Origin: Achromobacter sp. Bel
GTDB lineage: Bacteria > Pseudomonadota > Gammaproteobacteria > Burkholderiales > Burkholderiaceae_B
Reading direction: 5' to 3'
Length of the DNA stretch: 48,966 bases
Assembly: GCF_012928505.1 (NCBI RefSeq)
Contig: NZ_JABBJN010000045.1
Location: 1-48,966, forward strand
Shown: one piece after another, positions 1 through 8,383 of the stretch
How positions within the stretch are numbered: position 1 is the first letter of the stretch
How the letters are laid out: every line of letters begins with the position of its first letter
The notes under the pieces: generated by a model
What the model was told of the DNA's origin: nothing
Databases searched by the model: none
What the model saw: only the letters and a program-made list of their open reading frames with translations
Position numbers and translations under genes: made by a program

Positions 1-16
1 TGTGCTCTTCCGATCT
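1..16. other. Illumina adapter remnant at contig end
   Basis: The first 16 bases, TGTGCTCTTCCGATCT, are identical to the 3' end of the Illumina TruSeq read-2 adapter. This is not genomic sequence. Bases 17 to about 110 are also unlike the rest of the window: pyrimidine-rich runs and TA-rich patches, including the perfect palindrome CTATCTATATAGATAG at 35-50. They may be low-quality or chimeric read ends. The genes rlmH and maf, which usually precede rng in this group, are not seen here. Confidence 0.9.
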
Positions 17-165
17 ACCTCTATCCCCCCGCCACTATCTATATAGATAGAAGGCTGGCTTCCCCTGTCTCCTCTCTATATATAGTTGCGCCGGCCGGCT
101 TGCCTCTCCTTGGGGTACGTTTACTATTCGCCTGTACGCCGTACCTAATTGGAGACGAACACGCT

Positions 166-1647
166 ATGCCCCCAGCCATCGCCTTGAGCGAAGATATCCT
201 GATCAACGTCACTCCCTTTGAGACCCGCGTCGCGTTGGTGGAATTGGGGTCGGTACAGGAACTGCACGTGGAACGCAGCATCCAGCGGGGCCATGTCGGC
301 AATATCTATCTGGGACGGGTGGTCAGGGTGCTGCCCGGCATGCAAAGCGCTTTCATTGATATCGGACTGGAACGCGCCGCTTTCATCCATATCGCCGACC
401 TGCGCGAGAATCGGGGCGAACGCAGCCAGGGCCTGACGCCCACCCCCATCGAGAAGCTGTTGTTCGAGGGACAGACCATCATGGTCCAGGTGGTCAAGGA
501 CCCGCTGGGCACCAAGGGTGCGCGGCTGTCGACCCAGATCAGCATGGCCGGGCGCATGCTGGTCTACCTGCCGCATGATCCGCACATCGGCATTTCCCAG
601 AAAATCGATTCGGAGTCCGAACGCATCCAGTTGCGGGAACGCGTGCAGGCGTTGATGCCCGCCGAGGAAAAAGGCGGTTTCATCGTGCGCACCCAGGCCG
701 AGGGCGCCAATGACGAGGAACTGACGGCCGACCTGGAATATCTGCGCAAGTTGTGGGCCAGCGTCCAGGCCGCCGCCCGCACCCAACCCGCCCCCGCCCT
801 GCTGCATCAGGACTTGACGCTGGCGCAACGCGTGCTGCGCGACATGGTGGGCCCGGGCACGGGAACCATCCTGGTGGATTCGCGCACGACCAGCGCGGCC
901 ATGCTGGAATGGGCGCGCATCTACACGCCGTCGGTCGTCGGCCGCATCCAGCACTACAGTGGCGAACGGCCGTTGTTCGATACCGCCAATGTGGACGACG
1001 AGATCGCGCGCGCGCTGTCGCGCCGGGTGGATCTGAAATCCGGCGGTTACCTGATCATCGACCAGACCGAAGCGCTGACGACCGTAGACGTCAATACCGG
1101 CGGTTTCGTGGGCGGCCGCAATTTCGACGACACCATTTTCAAGACGAACCTGGAGGCGGCGCAGGCCATCGCCCGCCAGCTTCGGCTGCGCAACCTGGGC
1201 GGCATTGTCATCCTGGACTTCATCGACATGGAGGAGCAGGAACACCGCGATACCGTGTTGGCCGAACTCAAGAAGGCCTTGTCGCGCGACCGCACGCGGA
1301 TGACCGTCAATGGCTTTACGCAATTGGGCCTGGTGGAGATGACGCGCAAGCGGACCCGGGATTCACTGGCGCACCAGTTGTGCGAGCCCTGCCCCATGTG
1401 CGAATCACGCGGCAATGTGCGCACGCCGCGCACGGTCTGCTATGAGATCTTGCGTGAGATTCTGCGGGAAGCACGTCAGTTCAATCCCAAGGAATTCCGT
1501 ATCCTTGCCTCCCAAGACGTGGTGGACCTGTTCCTGGAAGAGGAGAGCCAGCACCTGGCAATGCTGGGCGACTTCGTGGGCAAGCGGGTATCGCTGGAAG
1601 TGGAAAGCACGTATTCGCAGGAAAAGTACGACATCATCCTGGTCTAG
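166..1647 (+). CDS. rng: Ribonuclease G
   Basis: Endoribonuclease of the RNase E/G family, which processes the 5' end of 16S rRNA and decays some mRNAs in the cytoplasm. The 493 residues fit the usual length (489 in E. coli). An S1 RNA-binding domain occupies about residues 40-130. The catalytic Mg-binding aspartates are D308 in TTVDVNTGG and D351 in VILDFIDM. The zinc-link cysteines follow as CxxCPMC (C406, C409, C412), with C409-C412 being the family CPxC pair. I chose ATG 166 because GGAGA lies ten bases upstream; the frame is open further upstream, but that sequence is close to the adapter-bearing contig end and does not look conserved. Family assignment is firm; the exact start is probable. 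Confidence 0.95.
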   Translation: MPPAIALSEDILINVTPFETRVALVELGSVQELHVERSIQRGHVGNIYLGRVVRVLPGMQSAFIDIGLERAAFIHIADLRENRGERSQGLTPTPIEKLLFEGQTIMVQVVKDPLGTKGARLSTQISMAGRMLVYLPHDPHIGISQKIDSESERIQLRERVQALMPAEEKGGFIVRTQAEGANDEELTADLEYLRKLWASVQAAARTQPAPALLHQDLTLAQRVLRDMVGPGTGTILVDSRTTSAAMLEWARIYTPSVVGRIQHYSGERPLFDTANVDDEIARALSRRVDLKSGGYLIIDQTEALTTVDVNTGGFVGGRNFDDTIFKTNLEAAQAIARQLRLRNLGGIVILDFIDMEEQEHRDTVLAELKKALSRDRTRMTVNGFTQLGLVEMTRKRTRDSLAHQLCEPCPMCESRGNVRTPRTVCYEILREILREARQFNPKEFRILASQDVVDLFLEEESQHLAMLGDFVGKRVSLEVESTYSQEKYDIILV

Positions 1648-1682
1648 TTTTCCAGGCCCGCGCGCCGCCTTCCCGACAAGAC

Positions 1683-2261
1683 ATGGATCTGACGCTTATC
1701 CGAGTCCTGCTGTTCGGCCTATGCCTGGCAGGCATCCCGCTTCTGGTGTTCGCGATACGGTTGATCCGAGGCGCCTTTACGGAAAAGGTCGTCGCCGAAT
1801 TGCCGTATACCCAGAAAGAGGCGGCATTTTCGATTGCGGCAGCGGGCACCTATTCGATCTGGCAGAAGGCGCCGTTGCTTACCAAGACGCCTATCGGCGA
1901 ATTTCGCCCGGAAGTCCGGTCCCGCCAATCCGGTCACCCCTTGACGCTGCGTGCCTCATTGATGCGGCCCAGCGTCAATAACGGACTGACGGGCCGGATG
2001 GAGCTGTTCAGGTTTTTCGCCCCCGCAGGCGATTACCAGATCGTCTTCGGAGAAGGCGCGAGCGTCTCCAAGATCGAACTGGCGATGTCGGCGCTTTTGC
2101 CGATCCGGATGTCGGCGGCGCCTGCCGACTATTCACTTCACGTCACGAAGGCGCGCTCGCCTTTCACCCTCTTGGCGGGGATATTCCTGACCCTCATCGC
2201 GGCAGGCTGCATTCTTGGCGGATTTGTTCTGGGGATATCGGCGCATCAACTTGTCGGCTAG
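1683..2261 (+). CDS. Hypothetical two-span membrane protein
   Basis: Unrecognised 192-residue protein starting 35 bases after rng. It has a hydrophobic N-terminal segment (about residues 5-28, rich in L, F, G and I), then a soluble stretch of about 130 residues with alternating hydrophobic pattern suggesting beta structure, and a second strong membrane segment near the C terminus (about 162-188, with LLAGIFLTLIAAG). The topology predicts both ends on the same side and a central extracytoplasmic or cytoplasmic domain. There is no good ribosome site before ATG 1683. Codon use is slightly less GC-biased than in neighbours. I can assign no function; it may be read through from rng. Confidence 0.7.
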   Translation: MDLTLIRVLLFGLCLAGIPLLVFAIRLIRGAFTEKVVAELPYTQKEAAFSIAAAGTYSIWQKAPLLTKTPIGEFRPEVRSRQSGHPLTLRASLMRPSVNNGLTGRMELFRFFAPAGDYQIVFGEGASVSKIELAMSALLPIRMSAAPADYSLHVTKARSPFTLLAGIFLTLIAAGCILGGFVLGISAHQLVG

Positions 2262-2356
2262 GCTGCCGCGGCGCTCGCGCCTTCGCGCGATAGCAGGTTG
2301 CAGGTTTATTTTCAACCGAACGTGTATGGATTGTGTGACTTAACAATTCGATTGAA

Positions 2357-2448
2357 ATGAAGTTTGAAACCGATGGCGGCGATAGGGAGCAGCCGATAAG
2401 CTGCGGGCGCTTTGCGGGGGTATCCCCCTGCTTGGCGCCTTTTTCTTA
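2357..2448 (+). promoter_or_regulatory. Leader with terminator-like hairpin before lipoprotein gene
   Basis: The leader holds a small hairpin (GCAGC, CGATAA loop, GCTGC, about 2389-2404) and then a strong one at 2406-2439. The second pairs GGCGC (2406-2410) with GCGCC (2435-2439) around an inner GCGGGGG/CCCCTGC stem, and is followed at once by TTTTTCTT (2440-2447). This is a canonical intrinsic terminator shape, yet it ends only about seven bases before the ribosome site CGGAGG (2455-2460) of the next gene. Any promoter for that gene must therefore lie upstream and be read through it, which suggests attenuation. Alternatively it simply ends transcription of the gene at 1683-2261. Confidence 0.55.
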
Positions 2449-2468
2449 TGCTTTCGGAGGTCAATGCA

Positions 2469-3170
2469 ATGAAGTCCCTATTCCGTCCGTTCCTGCTGCT
2501 GGTCGCGGCGTTGCCGTTGGTGCTGGCAGCCTGCGGCGACAAGGAACCCGAGCAGCGCGCCGCGTTCACGCAGTACCTGCAGACCCGCATCGTCGACAAG
2601 CCCGGCGTGCGCGTGCCGAAGTTGACGGATGAAGAAAAGAAGTCGTTTGGCGATTACGCAGCGCACTACGCCGTGATCACCGATTTCAATTCCGGCATGG
2701 ATGCGTCGGTCAAGCCGCTGTCCGGCATCATGCAGAAGGGCGCCGTGCGTTCGCTGAACGACATCGTGTCGCGCCGTGACGACCTGAAGGGCGTGCAAAC
2801 GTCGCTGAACGACATGGGCGCGGCGTTGAAAGAGCAGAAATCGAAGGCCGATGCCGCACGCGCGCAACTCAAGCAGCCCGATGACCTGAAAGCCGTGTAC
2901 GACAAGGCCTATGACAAGACCGTGAGCCTGCCGGCCGATACCTTCCGCGATGTGCTGCCGCAGTTGAACGCCACGTTCGACAGCAGCCTGAAGATCGCCG
3001 ATTACGTCGAGGCCCACAAGGCGCAGATCGAGATCTCGGGCCCCGTGGTCAAGGTGCAGGATCCGGCGGTGCAGGCCGAGTTGAACCAACTGCTGCAAGA
3101 TCTGAACGCCCAGGCGAAGAACCTGCAGCAGGCGCAGACGCGCATGCAAGCGGTGATGCTGGGTCGTTGA
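2469..3170 (+). CDS. DUF3053 lipoprotein (YiaF family)
   Basis: Predicted outer- or inner-membrane lipoprotein of 233 residues, similar to E. coli YiaF (DUF3053). The N terminus is a type II signal peptide: a basic start, a hydrophobic core, and the lipobox LAAC with the lipidated cysteine at about residue 22, followed by GDKEPEQ. The body is strongly helical and charged, rich in K, D, Q and A, with heptad-like stretches at about residues 110-140 and 200-230 that suggest coiled coils. ATG 2469 is chosen over upstream starts because CGGAGG lies eight bases before it and the signal peptide begins there. The role of the family is poorly known. A terminator-like hairpin sits in its leader. Confidence 0.88.
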   Translation: MKSLFRPFLLLVAALPLVLAACGDKEPEQRAAFTQYLQTRIVDKPGVRVPKLTDEEKKSFGDYAAHYAVITDFNSGMDASVKPLSGIMQKGAVRSLNDIVSRRDDLKGVQTSLNDMGAALKEQKSKADAARAQLKQPDDLKAVYDKAYDKTVSLPADTFRDVLPQLNATFDSSLKIADYVEAHKAQIEISGPVVKVQDPAVQAELNQLLQDLNAQAKNLQQAQTRMQAVMLGR

Positions 3171-3195
3171 TCGCCCGCCCGCCAGGCCCCGGCCG

Positions 3196-4662
3196 CTACA
3201 GCGCGACCACCCGGTTGCGGCCGGATTTCTTGGCCTGGTAGACGGCGGCGTCGGCGGCTTCGACCAAGGCGGACGGTTCCTCGCCTGCCTTGGGCACCGC
3301 GGTCGCGACGCCGATGCTGACCGTGACGACGCCGCCGTCGTTGTCCTGGTGAGGGAAGCCCAATTCCAGAATGGCGCGCCGGATGGTTTCGGCAATGCCT
3401 ATCGCACGCTGACGGCTGGTATTGGGCAACAGCACCACGAACTCTTCGCCCCCGTAACGCGCGGCCAGATCGCGAGGACGGCGGGCGTTTTTCTTGAACG
3501 TCGCCGCCATCGCCTTCAGCAATTCGTCGCCTTCCTGATGGCCGTAGCGATCGTTATAGCGTTTGAACTGGTCCGCATCCAGAAACAACAGCGATAGCGG
3601 ATAACCATCGCGCCGAGCGGACTGCCACTCGCGCGCCAGCGTCTCGTCGAACGTGCGCCGGTTGGGGATGGCGGTCAGACCGTCCGTCTTAGCCTGCATT
3701 TCCAACTGAGCCTCGAAAGCACGCCTTAAACGCATCTCTCGCCGGAACAGCACGATCTGCGCCATGACCGACAGGAATAACGCCAACGTGACCGGAACGA
3801 CCAGCGCGGCGCGCCTGACCCAGGGTTCGAGGATATCGTCCACCGCCAGCGCCACGTTGATCACCAGCGGCGTATCGTCGATCCTCACGAACGTGTGCAA
3901 GCGCTTGACGCCGTCCGGCGACAGCGAGCCCACGAACGCGCTCTCGCGGCCGACCAGGAATTGCTGGAAGTCCTGCGGAAATTCGAATTCCCGGCCCATG
4001 TCCGACAGCGAGTAGGGATTGCGCACCAACACCACGCCGTCATTGCGGAACACCGTGATGGCGTCGCGTTCGCCGATCGACAGCGTAGCGAAGCGGTCGC
4101 GGAAATACGCCAGCCGCAGCGACCCGACGACGACGCCCGCGAAACTGCCGTCGGGATGGGAAAGCCGCCGGCTGATGGCGATGCTCTCGTCTCCACCGCG
4201 CAAAGGGCTGCGATACGGGCGGCTGACGTACAAGCCCACGTCGTCGGCATCGCGGTGGACCTGGAAGTAGTCCCAGCCGGAGAAGTTTCGGTCCGAGGGG
4301 CCGATATCCATCGAGGCATAGCGCAGGTTGCCGTTTTCGTCCAACACGCCGATGGCGCCCAGGTATTCCGCCGAGGACGACCGGTCAAAGAGGAAACGAC
4401 GCAGCGCTTCGCCTTTGACGAGCTCGATGCCCGGTTCGCGCAGGCGCTCGACCACGCCTTGCAGCGACAAGCCGTAAAGGTGCAAGGTACGGCTGATGTC
4501 CGCCGCCAGCACACCCGTGAGGTTGTGCCCCGCCGTATAGGCGGATTCCCACGTCAGGCGCCTGTCGATCCACAGCAGCGCCACCGCCGCCGCGCAGATG
4601 CCGATTGCGACCAACCCGGCCAGCGCGTACAGGGTGCGATGCAAAAATCCACGGGACGTCAA
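3196..4662 (-). CDS. Membrane diguanylate cyclase with Cache-type sensor
   Basis: Makes cyclic di-GMP from two GTP, controlled by an extracytoplasmic sensor. A first membrane span (about residues 11-32) and a second (about 288-308) bracket a roughly 250-residue periplasmic domain with the look of a double Cache/PDC sensor. The C-terminal GGDEF domain carries the active-site motif GGEEF at residues 404-408. An inhibitory I-site RxxD is present (R395 to D398, five residues before the motif), so product inhibition is expected. The start is TTG: a clear AAGGAG lies seven bases upstream and no ATG or GTG fits as well. It is divergent from another GGDEF gene at 4815, with 152 bases between them. 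Confidence 0.92.
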   Translation of the reverse strand: MTSRGFLHRTLYALAGLVAIGICAAAVALLWIDRRLTWESAYTAGHNLTGVLAADISRTLHLYGLSLQGVVERLREPGIELVKGEALRRFLFDRSSSAEYLGAIGVLDENGNLRYASMDIGPSDRNFSGWDYFQVHRDADDVGLYVSRPYRSPLRGGDESIAISRRLSHPDGSFAGVVVGSLRLAYFRDRFATLSIGERDAITVFRNDGVVLVRNPYSLSDMGREFEFPQDFQQFLVGRESAFVGSLSPDGVKRLHTFVRIDDTPLVINVALAVDDILEPWVRRAALVVPVTLALFLSVMAQIVLFRREMRLRRAFEAQLEMQAKTDGLTAIPNRRTFDETLAREWQSARRDGYPLSLLFLDADQFKRYNDRYGHQEGDELLKAMAATFKKNARRPRDLAARYGGEEFVVLLPNTSRQRAIGIAETIRRAILELGFPHQDNDGGVVTVSIGVATAVPKAGEEPSALVEAADAAVYQAKKSGRNRVVAL

Positions 4663-4814
4663 TGCGGCGCTCCTTCACGATGGCGGTCGGAATGTCGTGA
4701 CTGATGCCTTTGGCATCGTATCCGGGAAGATAATGCCGCTGCCCCGCGCCCTGCGCAAGATCGCGGTGCAAGTCCCGTGCATCGCACGCGCCACCCAGCT
4801 ACGATGTCGCATCT

Positions 4815-5960
4815 ATGAACCACGACAATCGTATCTACAGCCTGCCCCTCTGGCGCGTCACCCAGTGGCTGGTCAATCCCGGCAGGGATGTGCCGACGGA
4901 AATACGCATGGCGCTGATCGGCGGGCTGTTCGGATCGCTGCCGATCTTCTTCGGCGGCATCATCAACACGTTGCTGGTGGCGGCCCTGATCACGTTCCGC
5001 CATCCCGAGCCGCTGTTCCTGCTGTGGCTCGGCCTGGAGCTGCTGGTCTGCCTGTCGCGGATCAACGTGCTGGTAACCGCCCGCAAGGCGGCGCTGGCCG
5101 GCCGGCCCACCCCCACCGACCTGTATGTGGTGCTGGCCCTGCTATGGGCAACGAGCGTGGGTTACGGCACGTTCATCAGCTTGATCAGTGGCGACTGGAT
5201 CGCGGCGACGGTCGCCTGCCTGTCCGCCGCGTCGATGGTGGGCGGCATCTGCGTGCGCAATTTCGGTGCGCCGCGGATGTCGGCCGTCATGGTGGCGCTA
5301 AGCGTCGGGCCTTGCGCGATGGGCGCCCTGTTCATCCAAGAGCCCATTTTCTGGCTGGTGCTGGTGCAAGTGCCGCTTTACATGACGTCGATGTCGATGG
5401 CGTCCTACCGGCTGAACGGCATGCTGGTGTCGACCATGCTGGCCGAACGCGAGAACGAACGGCATGCGCGCCAGGATTCGCTGACCGGCCTGCTGAATCG
5501 CCACGGCCTGATCCAGGCGCTGGACCAGGCCGTGGCGGACGCCCGCCCGGGCCGCATGGAGTTCGCTGTGCTGTATCTGGACCTGGATGGATTCAAGGCG
5601 GTCAACGACACCTATGGGCATGCCACGGGCGATGCGCTGCTCAAGCAAGTCTCCGAACGCCTAGTGGCGCTGATGGCAGAAGGCTCGGTGGCGGCGCGCA
5701 TCGGTGGAGATGAATTCGTGCTGCTGATGCGCAACAGCCTGCAAACCGAGGCGCAGGAAGTTGGCGACCGGATCGTGCAGTCGGTATCGCAACCCTATGA
5801 TCTGGAACAGGAAAAGCCGGTTCTTATTGGCGGAAGCGTTGGCATCGCGCTGATTCCACGCCACGGCGCCGATACCGCGGCGGTCCTGCACGCCGCGGAC
5901 CGGGCGCTTTACCTGGCCAAATCCGCCGGCAAACGCCGGGCGGCGATGGCCCAGGCCTGA
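4815..5960 (+). CDS. Multi-span diguanylate cyclase
   Basis: GGDEF protein of 381 residues. The first about 205 residues are hydrophobic, with five or six predicted membrane spans and little room for a soluble sensor. A linker (about 206-222, charged, ERENERHARQ) leads to a GGDEF domain (about 223-380). The active-site motif GGDEF is intact at residues 297-301 and the metal-binding LYLDLDGFK segment is present, so it is probably an active cyclase. Unlike its divergent neighbour it has no RxxD I-site five residues before the motif, so it should escape product inhibition. ATG 4815 has no strong ribosome site. A hairpin of AACGCCGG/CCGGCGTT (5960-5986) follows the stop, without a T run. Confidence 0.9.
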   Translation: MNHDNRIYSLPLWRVTQWLVNPGRDVPTEIRMALIGGLFGSLPIFFGGIINTLLVAALITFRHPEPLFLLWLGLELLVCLSRINVLVTARKAALAGRPTPTDLYVVLALLWATSVGYGTFISLISGDWIAATVACLSAASMVGGICVRNFGAPRMSAVMVALSVGPCAMGALFIQEPIFWLVLVQVPLYMTSMSMASYRLNGMLVSTMLAERENERHARQDSLTGLLNRHGLIQALDQAVADARPGRMEFAVLYLDLDGFKAVNDTYGHATGDALLKQVSERLVALMAEGSVAARIGGDEFVLLMRNSLQTEAQEVGDRIVQSVSQPYDLEQEKPVLIGGSVGIALIPRHGADTAAVLHAADRALYLAKSAGKRRAAMAQA

Positions 5961-5990
5961 ACGCCGGACGCCCCGCGCCCGGCGTTGCCC

Positions 5991-6248
5991 TTACGACACC
6001 GCCGTGGCGGCTATGCGGAAGGGGAAGGCGCGGACGCCCCGTACCTTGTCGGTCTCACGTTGCGCATTGATCGCCCAGGCAGGCCCTGCCCCGCCGGTAG
6101 ACGACATCAGCAAGCGCATGGCGCCAGCCGAAAACCCGCACTGCAAGGCCCGCGCCTGGCGCCGGGCAAGCTCAACACCCACAGCGTGCGGCGTCGTGAA
6201 ACTACGATCCGATTGCAGCATGGCAGCCCCCTGGCAAATGCCCTTCAT
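5991..6248 (-). CDS. Possible small hypothetical protein
   Basis: An 85-residue open frame inside the 397-base gap between the GGDEF gene and the antiporter gene. I do not recognise the product, which is rich in A, G and R and has no membrane span or signal. The frame has moderately biased codons, but overlapping frames on the other strand are open too, and there is no good ribosome site before ATG 6248. The sequence just upstream on this strand (6260-6357) is clearly AT-richer than the region around it, which would fit a promoter or leader. It could equally be a conserved non-coding sequence. A start at an internal ATG (6221) is possible. Confidence 0.35.
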   Translation of the reverse strand: MKGICQGAAMLQSDRSFTTPHAVGVELARRQARALQCGFSAGAMRLLMSSTGGAGPAWAINAQRETDKVRGVRAFPFRIAATAVS

Positions 6249-6357
6249 CAGTGAAGAGTCAGTGCAAATGAGACTACCGCAGTCTTTTGGTTTTGCGCGT
6301 GAAATGATACGTAAAGTAATGCAAAGATGCGGAAATATAGCGCGCGAAATAAGACTG
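6249..6357. other. AT-rich intergenic stretch
   Basis: Short segment clearly richer in A and T than its flanks, between a possible small reading frame (minus strand, from 6248) and the end of the antiporter gene at 6358. It contains a small hairpin (AGACT, ACCGC, AGTCT at about 6271-6285) followed on the plus strand by TTTTGGTTTT. I see no confident promoter in it. Confidence 0.4.
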
Positions 6358-8163
6358 TCATGCCAATGGGTTAGCGACCGCCTCGGCCGATTCCCGGTCG
6401 GGCTTGTCGTTCCTGCCGTCTGCTGGGCCCGTCATGTTGCCGTACAGCAGCGAACGGCCCGCGAACAGCCCACCCGCCACTTCAAGGTCGAACCGCTCGG
6501 TGTCGCGTCGGCGGACGTCTTCGACGACCTGGGCGGCCTCGTCCGCCGGCACGCCGACGACCCGCAGGGCCGCTTCGCCAAAGACCAGCGCGGATTCGAA
6601 GGTTTCACGCACCTGGTAGTCCACCCCTTCCTTGGCCAGCGCCAGGGAATGGATCCGGTCGTACGCGCGCACCACCACCCGGACCAGCGGAAATTCTGCC
6701 TTGATCAGCTTGACCATGTGATTCGCAGCCTGGGGATTGTCGATGCAGATCAGGATCGCGCAGGCGTGTTCGGCGCCGGCAGTGCGCAGCATGTCGATGC
6801 GGGTACCGTCGCCGTAATAGACCTTGACCCCCCATTTGGCAGCGGCCCGGATCGCGTCGGTGTCCGTGTCGAGGATGGACACTTTCAGGTCGCGGGCCAG
6901 CATCGCCTGGGTGACGATCTGGCCAAAGCGGCCGAAACCGACGATCAGCGCGCAGCCGTCCAGGTCCTTGGCAACGTCCACGCCGTCCATGGACGGGGCC
7001 GGCTTGGGTAGTAGCCAGCGCAGCGCCAGCACGCACAACGGCGTCAGCGCCATCGAAATAATGACGACAGCCGTCAACACGGCGCCGGTATGGGCGTCGA
7101 AAATGCCGGCTGCGGCCGCCGCGCCATAGAGCACGAAGGCGAACTCGCCGCCTTGGGCCAGCAGCGCGGTGCGGGTCATGGCTTCGGCGTGGGAGGCGCG
7201 CAACAACCTCGCCACCACGTAGACCCCCACGGATTTCACCAGCATGAACACCAGCACGGCCGCCAGGATCAACGGCCATTCGCGGGCCACGGCGGACAGG
7301 TCGAGCGACATGCCCACGCCCAGGAAAAACAGGCCCAGCAAGATCCCGCGAAAGGGCTCGACTTCGGCCTCTAATTGGTGACGGAACGTAGATTCCGACA
7401 ACAGGACGCCAGCCAGGAACGCTCCCATCGCCATCGACAGGCCGCCCAGTTCCATCAGCAGCGCCGCCCCCAGCACGACCAGCAGGGCGGCCGCGGTCAT
7501 GACTTCGCGGGCATGGGCTGCCGCCAGCAGCCGGAACAACGGATTCAACAGCCAGCGGCCCGCCGCCAACAGGGCGAGGATGCAGCCGACCGCGATGGCG
7601 GACTGCATCCACGGATCGCCATGCTCGGCGCTGCCCGTCGGCGCCAGCAAGGCGACCAGGGCCAGCAGTGGCACGATAGCCAGGTCTTCCAGCAGGAGGA
7701 TGGACACGATGCGCTGGCCTTGCCCGGTGGCGCTGTCGCCGCGTTCGCCCAGGATCTGCATCACGATGGCGGTGGAAGACAGCACGAAACCCATCGCCGC
7801 CATGAAGGCGGCGGGGCCGGACAAGCCGGCCAGCAAGCCGACGACAGTCAGGAGCCCGCCGCAAGTCAAGACCTGGGCCACGCCCAGGCCGAATATCTCA
7901 CCCCTCAGCTTCCACAGACGCGACGGCTGCATTTCCAGCCCGATGATGAACAGGAACATCACCACGCCCAGTTCAGCGACATGCAGGATGGATTTCGGAT
8001 CGGAGAAGAAGCCGATCCCGAACGGGCCGATGGCCAGGCCCGCCGCCAGGTATCCCAGCACGGAGCCCAGCCCCAGCCGCTTGAAGATCGGGACAGCGAT
8101 GACGGCAGCGCCGAGCAAGACGACGACGTTGACGAGTTGATTGCCTTCGATAGGCAGAGCCAT
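6358..8163 (-). CDS. CPA2 cation:proton antiporter, KefB/KefC type
   Basis: Inner-membrane monovalent cation/proton antiporter (601 residues, the size of E. coli KefB). The first about 385 residues form a Na+/H+-exchanger-like domain with some twelve membrane spans. From about residue 400 there is a TrkA-N/RCK nucleotide-binding domain with the Rossmann motif VGFGRFGQ and a later DTDTD segment. The family exports potassium in exchange for protons, often gated by glutathione adducts or nucleotides. ATG 8163 is chosen over an upstream in-frame ATG because TGGAG sits seven bases before it and the conserved hydrophobic N terminus starts there. No KefF/KefG ancillary gene is adjacent. It is cut off from msbA by a terminator and a structured repeat. 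Confidence 0.9.
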   Translation of the reverse strand: MALPIEGNQLVNVVVLLGAAVIAVPIFKRLGLGSVLGYLAAGLAIGPFGIGFFSDPKSILHVAELGVVMFLFIIGLEMQPSRLWKLRGEIFGLGVAQVLTCGGLLTVVGLLAGLSGPAAFMAAMGFVLSSTAIVMQILGERGDSATGQGQRIVSILLLEDLAIVPLLALVALLAPTGSAEHGDPWMQSAIAVGCILALLAAGRWLLNPLFRLLAAAHAREVMTAAALLVVLGAALLMELGGLSMAMGAFLAGVLLSESTFRHQLEAEVEPFRGILLGLFFLGVGMSLDLSAVAREWPLILAAVLVFMLVKSVGVYVVARLLRASHAEAMTRTALLAQGGEFAFVLYGAAAAAGIFDAHTGAVLTAVVIISMALTPLCVLALRWLLPKPAPSMDGVDVAKDLDGCALIVGFGRFGQIVTQAMLARDLKVSILDTDTDAIRAAAKWGVKVYYGDGTRIDMLRTAGAEHACAILICIDNPQAANHMVKLIKAEFPLVRVVVRAYDRIHSLALAKEGVDYQVRETFESALVFGEAALRVVGVPADEAAQVVEDVRRRDTERFDLEVAGGLFAGRSLLYGNMTGPADGRNDKPDRESAEAVANPLA

Positions 8164-8252
8164 GTGGCGCTCCAGGTTGTGCGGCGGGGAGCCTACCCCA
8201 TTTTCCGGCAATCAGTAGGATTGGCAATCCGGAGCTACGGCAAGAAACGGAC

Positions 8253-8327
8253 AAAAAGCCCCCAACGCTGCGCACGCGTCGCGTGCTTGCCACGCCCAGG
8301 GGGCGCATTTTCGTCTTGGGGCGGCCC
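8253..8327 (-). repeat. Structured intergenic repeat, copy 1
   Basis: Reading the minus strand from 8327, it begins GGGCCGCCCCAAG, followed by an A-rich patch, GCCCCC, a hairpin (GCACGC, loop GAC, GCGTGC at 8286-8272), then GGGGGC (8263-8258) and TTTTT. The outer GCCCCC/GGGGGC pair plus T run makes it look like a terminator. It shares its first 13 bases and overall architecture with the sequence at 12338-12407, and the inner stems differ by compensatory changes. It lies between msbA and the antiporter gene, downstream of the msbA terminator. Confidence 0.7.
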
Positions 8328-8332
8328 AGTGA

Positions 8333-8366
8333 CAAAAAACAAACCGCCGCAAGTTGCGGCGGTTTG
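8333..8366 (-). terminator. Intrinsic terminator of msbA
   Basis: On the minus strand AAACCGCCGCAA (8365-8354) pairs with TTGCGGCGGTTT (8352-8341) around one central base, followed by G and TTTTTT (8339-8334). It begins 18 bases after the msbA stop codon, in the correct orientation. Confidence 0.9.
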
Positions 8367-8383
8367 AGGGGTGTCGTTCGCGC

